The notes beneath the pieces were generated by a model. The model had not been told where the DNA came from. It made no database searches and saw only the letters and a list, made by a program, of their open reading frames with translations. From assembly GCA_046729895.1 (NCBI GenBank), contig JBKPHP010000105.1, positions 1-8,732 of the forward strand: a DNA stretch of 8,732 bases. The letters are read 5' to 3'. The stretch is from DASXBA01 sp046729895 (GTDB taxonomy: Bacteria; Actinomycetota; Thermoleophilia; Solirubrobacterales; Thermoleophilaceae). Below are positions 5,834 through 8,732 of the stretch, piece by piece. Both the position numbers and the translations under genes were made by a program. Position 1 is the stretch's first letter; every line of letters begins with the position of its first letter.

Positions 5834-5928
5834 GCATCCCATCAGGGGACCCTCAGGTTCCAGCAAATTGGATGCGCGCCTACTTGGACCGAGGCGACGT
5901 CCTCGAAGCAGCAGAACTCGCGGAGTAG
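5773..5928 (+). CDS. Possible small protein of 51 residues, or C-terminal remnant
   Basis: This short frame ends WMRAYLDRGDVLEAAELAE and then TAG. The tail has the composition of a real amphipathic helix rather than high-GC noise. AAGGAG at 5756-5761 could serve a TTG at 5773, with a longish 11-base spacing; the in-frame ATG at 5806 gives a 40-residue alternative. The N-terminal half overlaps the nested hairpin and includes RRGFES, a peptide that T-arm-like DNA typically encodes by accident. It could be a genuine small gene, the leftover end of a larger deleted gene, or chance. I do not recognise a family. Confidence 0.3.
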   Translation: MSAPSLRRRLEMQTGRRGFESIPSGDPQVPANWMRAYLDRGDVLEAAELAE

Positions 5929-5947
5929 CCGGGGAGGTTGTCCTTCG

Positions 5948-5978
5948 GAGTGTCGCTCCCCCATGGTTGGGACACTCT
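5948..5978. repeat. Hairpin repeat, copy B (right arm of inverted pair)
   Basis: GAGTGTC (5948-5954) pairs with GACACTC (5971-5977). The 31 bases match the reverse complement of 2915-2945 at 27 positions, including 19 in a row. The arm nearest 5978 has diverged, so its internal stem is weaker than in copy A. The two copies bracket about 3.0 kb containing the four-gene minus-strand cluster. Confidence 0.75.
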
Positions 5979-6104
5979 CGCTGGCGCGACCGCTTCGGCC
6001 ACAAAGGGATCACGCGCGTCGCTGAGAGCAGACGCCTCCTTCCCATGCTTGCAGACACTCGCCGACCACGCTTCACCTCCCAGCGGCACCCCCACCCCCC
6101 GTCA

Positions 6105-6152
6105 TTTGTGTGCTAAGGACAACCCCTAGTGCCTTGAGCGCTCACCCACTAG
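6105..6152 (+). repeat. 48-bp direct repeat, copy C
   Basis: This copy matches 2811-2858 at 40 of 48 positions without gaps. The last 12 bases, CTCACCCACTAG, and the core CTAA-GACAA-CC are kept. The small hairpin becomes AGTGCC-TTG-AGCGCT, retaining most pairs through a G-T wobble. CTAGTG near its middle and CACTAG at its end are also complementary. Confidence 0.8.
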
Positions 6153-6161
6153 TGCGCGGCC

Positions 6162-6195
6162 GAGAGTCGCTCGCATGGGAAAGCAACACGCTCTT
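6162..6195. repeat. Decayed hairpin repeat, copy C
   Basis: Starting nine bases after the 48-bp repeat, GAGAGTCGCTCGCATGGG and AGCAACACGCTCT resemble the reverse complement of the hairpin at 2915-2946: the blocks TGTTGCT, CCCATG and GAGCGAC are shared in order, with small insertions and deletions between. Its self-pairing is poor. The order '48-bp repeat then hairpin' is the same as in the left block, where 56 bases separate them. Confidence 0.5.
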
Positions 6196-6327
6196 TAGCC
6201 ATGTGCCTGGCGCGGTGCAAGTGGCGTTTCTCGCCGAAAGCGGAAGCGGCGCGTCCAACGAGGCGGTTCGAGCGTCCCAGCCGCCCCGGGGGGGCTTGCG
6301 TGTCTGCTCATTCCGAGCCGGTGGTGG

Positions 6328-6822
6328 CTACGCATCGGGCGGCTGCCCAGCCGGCTGCTTCGCGCTCGACCTCACGTCGGCCGCTTCGATTTCACGGTCG
6401 GTCAGGGCGGCTTGGGCAAGCGCCTCCTCGCGGTCGAAGTAGATGCGCCGGCGGATGGCCTTGCCGGCGTGTGACCAGAGCACGTTGTACAGGAGCATGT
6501 CGACCCGGATGTCTTGGCGACCGCGTCCCCTGAGCCGCGTGAACACAACGAACGAGGGATCCTCGGCCGTTTCCACCTCGATGATGTCCTCTGCCTCGCT
6601 CCTGATGGCTTCCCATGCCTCACGCGTATCCCGCATCCATTTGCGTAGCCCATCGTGGCCCCGGTAGAGGCGGTCGAGACCGGGGAAACCCCCGGCTTGG
6701 TTCTCCTCCCACTTGCAGTCGGGAGAAAGCAACGGCATGATCGATTCCCAATCACCCCGGCCGAAGGCATCGAAGCCGTCCAGGACAAGTTGGGCGAGCG
6801 CACTCCGGCTCTCGGCTTCCAT
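6328..6822 (-). CDS. SnoaL/NTF2-like family protein
   Basis: A 164-residue protein beginning MEAESRSALAQLVLDGFDAF at the ATG at 6822. The frame stays open to 6999, but that extension is arginine-rich and unlike the family, so the inner ATG is preferred. The N-terminal half has the NTF2-like pattern: a helix, then GDWESIMPLLSPDCKWEE (residues 23-40), FPGLDRLYRGHDGLRKWMRD (46-65), and strands ending FVVFTRLRGRG (91-101) and IRVDMLLYNVLWSHAGKAI (105-123). The tail after residue ~135 is polar and probably disordered. Members of this fold act as small-molecule enzymes or ligand-binding proteins; the substrate here is unknown. The ribosome site is weak (TGGCGG). A short inverted repeat, CATAC-N5-GTATG, covers the start codon. 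It is not clearly in an operon with neighbours. Confidence 0.85.
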   Translation of the reverse strand: MEAESRSALAQLVLDGFDAFGRGDWESIMPLLSPDCKWEENQAGGFPGLDRLYRGHDGLRKWMRDTREAWEAIRSEAEDIIEVETAEDPSFVVFTRLRGRGRQDIRVDMLLYNVLWSHAGKAIRRRIYFDREEALAQAALTDREIEAADVRSSAKQPAGQPPDA

Positions 6823-6834
6823 ACCGCCAGTATG
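6820..6834. promoter_or_regulatory. Inverted repeat over two opposed ATG codons
   Basis: CATAC-CGCCA-GTATG carries the SnoaL-like start on the minus strand and an ATG (6832) on the plus strand opening a 64-codon frame to 7026. It could be a small operator for a repressor, but five-base arms may arise by chance. The plus-strand frame (MRGAPRDRYLATFRVWLAA) has no ribosome site and no recognised family, so it is not called as a gene. Confidence 0.25.
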
Positions 6835-6990
6835 CGGGGGGCGCCAAGAGACCGCTACCTGGCGACCTTCCGGGTGTGGTTGGCGGCGAGCACCCCGTTC
6901 GTCTCGCAGCGCACCACGACCGGTCCTTACTGGCTGTTCGCGCGCAAGCTCTCCGTGATCGCAGCGGCGAGATTGTCGCGCCCGCTGATA

Positions 6991-7031
6991 GGCCACCACG
7001 GCGGAAGGCCCCCGGGGGCTTGGTGATGGCC
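6991..7031. terminator. Large GC-rich stem-loop before the cupin gene
   Basis: GGCCACCAC (6991-6999) pairs with GTGATGGCC (7023-7031) at eight of nine positions, and inside it GCCCCCGGGGGC (7008-7019) is a perfect palindrome. The structure ends 28 bases before the cupin GTG. It may stop read-through from upstream, or insulate or regulate the cupin promoter. No T-tract follows on either strand. Confidence 0.4.
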
Positions 7032-7059
7032 GTTACGCTCGCGCGGGAATATCACGGGC

Positions 7060-7485
7060 GTGGATCTCGAGCTGATCGACCTCGATAGCCCCACCGAGGT
7101 GCGGACCTTCGAGAAGGGCCGATTCGAGCTCTACCGCGTGGGGCCGATGACTCTCGGCCGGGCGACCTATGAGCCGGGATGGAAATGGTCGGAGCATGTC
7201 GGTCCAGCGACCGGCGAGAGCTCGTGCCAGATTGAGCACGTCGGGCTCGTGCTGAGGGGCGAGGCGGTCGCGAAGATGGACGGGGGTCCTGAGGTGGTGA
7301 TGCGCGCCGGGGACTTCTTCTACGTTCCGCCAGGTCACGACAGCTGGGTCGTGGGCGAAGAACCCTATGGCGGCAATGTCGGAAGGCCGACCGCCACGGC
7401 GCAGCCACACGTTTGCGTGCCCTGGCGCCGCCGACGTAGGCTCTGCCCGTGCAGCTCCTCACGCCCGTTGAACTCGGCCCGGTGA
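7060..7485 (+). CDS. Cupin-domain protein with altered C-terminus
   Basis: A single-domain cupin. Residues 1-103 fit an actinobacterial cupin closely: TEVRTFEKGRFELYRVG, then YEPGWKWSEHVGP (H46), SSCQIEHVGLVLRGEAVAKM (E59 and H60) and MRAGDFFYVPPGHDSWVVG (H93). H46, E59 or H60, and H93 are the likely metal ligands. Relatives end with a short strand of about a dozen residues after a GEEPY-like motif. Here, after residue 103 (about 7368), the sequence becomes GGNVGRPTATAQPHVCV and then arginine runs, not cupin-like, and the frame overlaps the next gene by 37 bases. The 3' end thus seems lost to a deletion or join; it may still fold as a slightly shortened barrel. GTG at 7060 fits the family start. 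Ribosome site is weak; GAATAT at 7047-7052 is placed for a leaderless transcript. Ligand and reaction unknown. Confidence 0.8.
   Translation: MDLELIDLDSPTEVRTFEKGRFELYRVGPMTLGRATYEPGWKWSEHVGPATGESSCQIEHVGLVLRGEAVAKMDGGPEVVMRAGDFFYVPPGHDSWVVGEEPYGGNVGRPTATAQPHVCVPWRRRRRLCPCSSSRPLNSAR
7413..7442 (+). promoter_or_regulatory. Probable leaderless promoter for the OYE-like gene
   Basis: TAGGCT at 7437-7442 fits the actinobacterial TANNNT -10 element and ends six bases before the GTG at 7449, so transcription would start at or next to the start codon. A weak -35-like TTGCGT lies at 7413-7418, 18 bp upstream. No ribosome site precedes the GTG, and an in-frame TAG at 7437-7439 rules out a longer start. 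Confidence 0.5.
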
Positions 7486-8732
7486 GGCTGCCGAACCGGG
7501 TCGTCTCGACCTCGCACCAGACCGGCCTGGTCCACGACCACCTGCCGACCCCCGAACTGATCGCTTACCACGCGGCGCGGGCGCGCGGGGGCGTCGGCGG
7601 GATCTTCATCGAGGCGACCGCGGTCGACCCGAGCGGCCTGCTGACCTCGCATACTCTCGGCGGCTTCCTGCCCGCGATCGTCGGCGGCTACGAGGAGCTC
7701 GCCGACGTAATGCACGAGCACGGGACGAAGCTGTTCGTCCAGCTCTTCCATGGCGGCCGGGAGCAGATCTCGTCCGCGCCGCGGGCGCCGACGATCGCGC
7801 CCTCTCCGGTGCCGTCGCCGCGCTACATGGCCGAGCCGCGCGCGCTCACCACCGCGGAGATCGCCGCGATGCTCGAGGGCTACGCGACCGCGGGGCGCCA
7901 CTGCCGCGAGGGCGGGGTCGACGGCATCGAGGTCTCGATGTCGCACGGCTACCTGGTCGCCCAGTTCTTCTCGCTGGCCTCCAACCGCCGCACGGACCAG
8001 TACGCCGCGCCGGTGCGCTTCGCGCGCGAGGTGCTGGAGGCCGTGCGGGAGAGCGCGGGGCCGGAACTCGCGGTCGGCGTCCGGCTCTCCGCCGACGAGC
8101 TCGCGCCCGGGGGGCTGGACGCCGAGGCCTGCGCGGCGATCGCGGGCGAGCTGTGCGACACCGGCTTGGTCGACTTCGCCTCTCTCGTCCTCGGGCACTC
8201 CGCGTACTTCGCCTCGTCGAGCTGGATCGTGCCGCCGCCGCCGGCCCCCCCGGACGCGCTGGCGGGGCCGCTCGCCGCGGTGCGCGCGGCGGTCGACGTG
8301 CCCCTGATCGGCACGACGCAGGTCGTCGACGTCCACGCGGCCGAGAAGCTGATCGCCGGCGGCGAGGCGGACGCGGTCGGCATGACCCGCGCGCTGATCG
8401 CCGACCCCGACCTCGTCCGCAAGGCGGCGGAGGGTGCGACGGACGAGATCATCGCCTGCATCGGCTGCAACCAGGCCTGCATCGGCCACTACCACGCGGG
8501 CGTCCCGATCGGCTGCGTCGTCAACCCGCGCACGGGGCGGGAGCGGACCCTGCCCCGCGCCCCGACCCGCCCGCACCGCGACGTGTTGGTGATCGGCGGC
8601 GGACCCGCGGGCGTCGCCGCCGCGCTCGAGGCCGCGGAGGCGGGCGGGGCCGTGACCCTGCTGGAGGAGGGCGAGGCGATCGGCGGCCAGCTTCGCCTCG
8701 CCGGCCGCGCGCCCGGGCACCGCGTCCTCTGG
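7449..8732 (+). CDS. OYE/2,4-dienoyl-CoA reductase-like flavoprotein (3' end cut by window)
   Basis: 428 codons run to the right edge without a stop. Residues ~1-330 are an old-yellow-enzyme FMN TIM barrel: LTPVELGPVRLPNRVV at the N-terminus, LFVQLFHGGRE (H101), DGIEVSMSHGYLVAQFFSL (H166) and SNRRTDQY. Next comes a four-cysteine iron-sulphur motif, C337-IG-C340-NQA-C344 with C356 (PIGCVVN). From residue 378 a second Rossmann domain starts, DVLVIGGGPAGVAAA, with GxGxxG at 383-388. This FMN, 4Fe-4S, FAD/NAD order is that of FadH (2,4-dienoyl-CoA reductase) and related multidomain reductases, which end near 640-670 residues, so about a third is missing. Enoate or dienoyl reduction is likely; the first half resembles OYE/FadH proteins of mycofactocin gene sets, but no mycofactocin gene is visible here. 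The start is fixed by an upstream stop and a leaderless-type -10 element. Confidence 0.92.
   Translation, partial: MQLLTPVELGPVRLPNRVVSTSHQTGLVHDHLPTPELIAYHAARARGGVGGIFIEATAVDPSGLLTSHTLGGFLPAIVGGYEELADVMHEHGTKLFVQLFHGGREQISSAPRAPTIAPSPVPSPRYMAEPRALTTAEIAAMLEGYATAGRHCREGGVDGIEVSMSHGYLVAQFFSLASNRRTDQYAAPVRFAREVLEAVRESAGPELAVGVRLSADELAPGGLDAEACAAIAGELCDTGLVDFASLVLGHSAYFASSSWIVPPPPAPPDALAGPLAAVRAAVDVPLIGTTQVVDVHAAEKLIAGGEADAVGMTRALIADPDLVRKAAEGATDEIIACIGCNQACIGHYHAGVPIGCVVNPRTGRERTLPRAPTRPHRDVLVIGGGPAGVAAALEAAEAGGAVTLLEEGEAIGGQLRLAGRAPGHRVLW

Larger units (their letters stand above)
5750..6327. other. Right repeat-rich intergenic block
   Basis: This 578-bp stretch between the GNAT and SnoaL-like genes contains a nested hairpin (5763-5833), a 14-bp sequence shared with the left block (5819-5832), a possible 51-codon ORF (5773-5928), hairpin repeat copy B (5948-5978), 48-bp repeat copy C (6105-6152) and a decayed hairpin copy (6162-6195). 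A GC-rich imperfect stem at 6279-6296 lies about 30 bases past the SnoaL-like stop and could end that transcript. I see no recognisable complete gene; other open frames here look like noise. Confidence 0.65.

Noticed and set aside
6832..7026. 64-codon plus-strand frame starting MRGAPRDRYLATFRVWLAA
   Set aside because: It has no ribosome site or known family and its end runs into the stem-loop at 6991-7031; mentioned only with the inverted repeat at its start.
7365..8720. A 451-codon open frame on the minus strand
   Set aside because: It lies antisense to the clear OYE-like gene and its translation is arginine/glycine/aspartate-rich without any family motif; it is a high-GC mirror frame.

Overview
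The window is high-GC DNA, and its gene families and codon use fit a soil-type actinobacterium. Proteins such as the lysine-rich DUF1801 protein, the actinobacterial-looking cupin and an OYE/FadH-type oxidoreductase point that way. A Thermoleophilia-like or mycobacterium-like host is only a guess. No phage, conjugation, CRISPR, rRNA or intact tRNA gene is visible.

Left part (1-2595): a DUF1801 gene is followed directly by a short internal piece of a UvrA-like ATPase. Next comes a MarR regulator on the minus strand, divergent from an isocitrate lyase/PEP mutase superfamily gene. The 90-bp gap between these two holds a good sigma-70-type promoter and two copies of a MarR-like operator, one overlapping the -10 element. 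This is a self-contained regulator/enzyme pair.

Middle part (2596-6327): a minus-strand cluster reads GNAT acetyltransferase, then NAD(P)-binding SDR, then NTF2-like protein, then a conserved-looking protein of unknown function. The first two overlap by ATGA. Two of the four are broken: the NTF2-like gene has a one-base frameshift and an out-of-frame internal deletion, and the GNAT gene appears to lack its central strands and has its N-terminus in another frame. The cluster is bracketed by two unusual non-coding blocks (2596-3031 and 5750-6327). These share a 48-bp direct repeat, a 31-bp hairpin-forming repeat present as an inverted pair, and a 14-bp repeat resembling a tRNA T-arm. The right block also contains a nested 71-nt hairpin and a possible 51-codon ORF.

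Right part (6328-8732): a SnoaL/NTF2-like gene (minus), then a strong stem-loop, a cupin gene whose C-terminal end looks replaced, and an OYE/2,4-dienoyl-CoA-reductase-like gene. The last begins with GTG just after a TANNNT -10 element, suggesting a leaderless transcript, and runs off the right edge.

The main themes are gene decay (a UvrA fragment, two pseudogenes and a truncated cupin) and a family of structured intergenic repeats around the decayed cluster. The repeats are the best candidate for something not yet described; whether they are remnants of a mobile element or structured RNA/DNA elements cannot be settled from one window.
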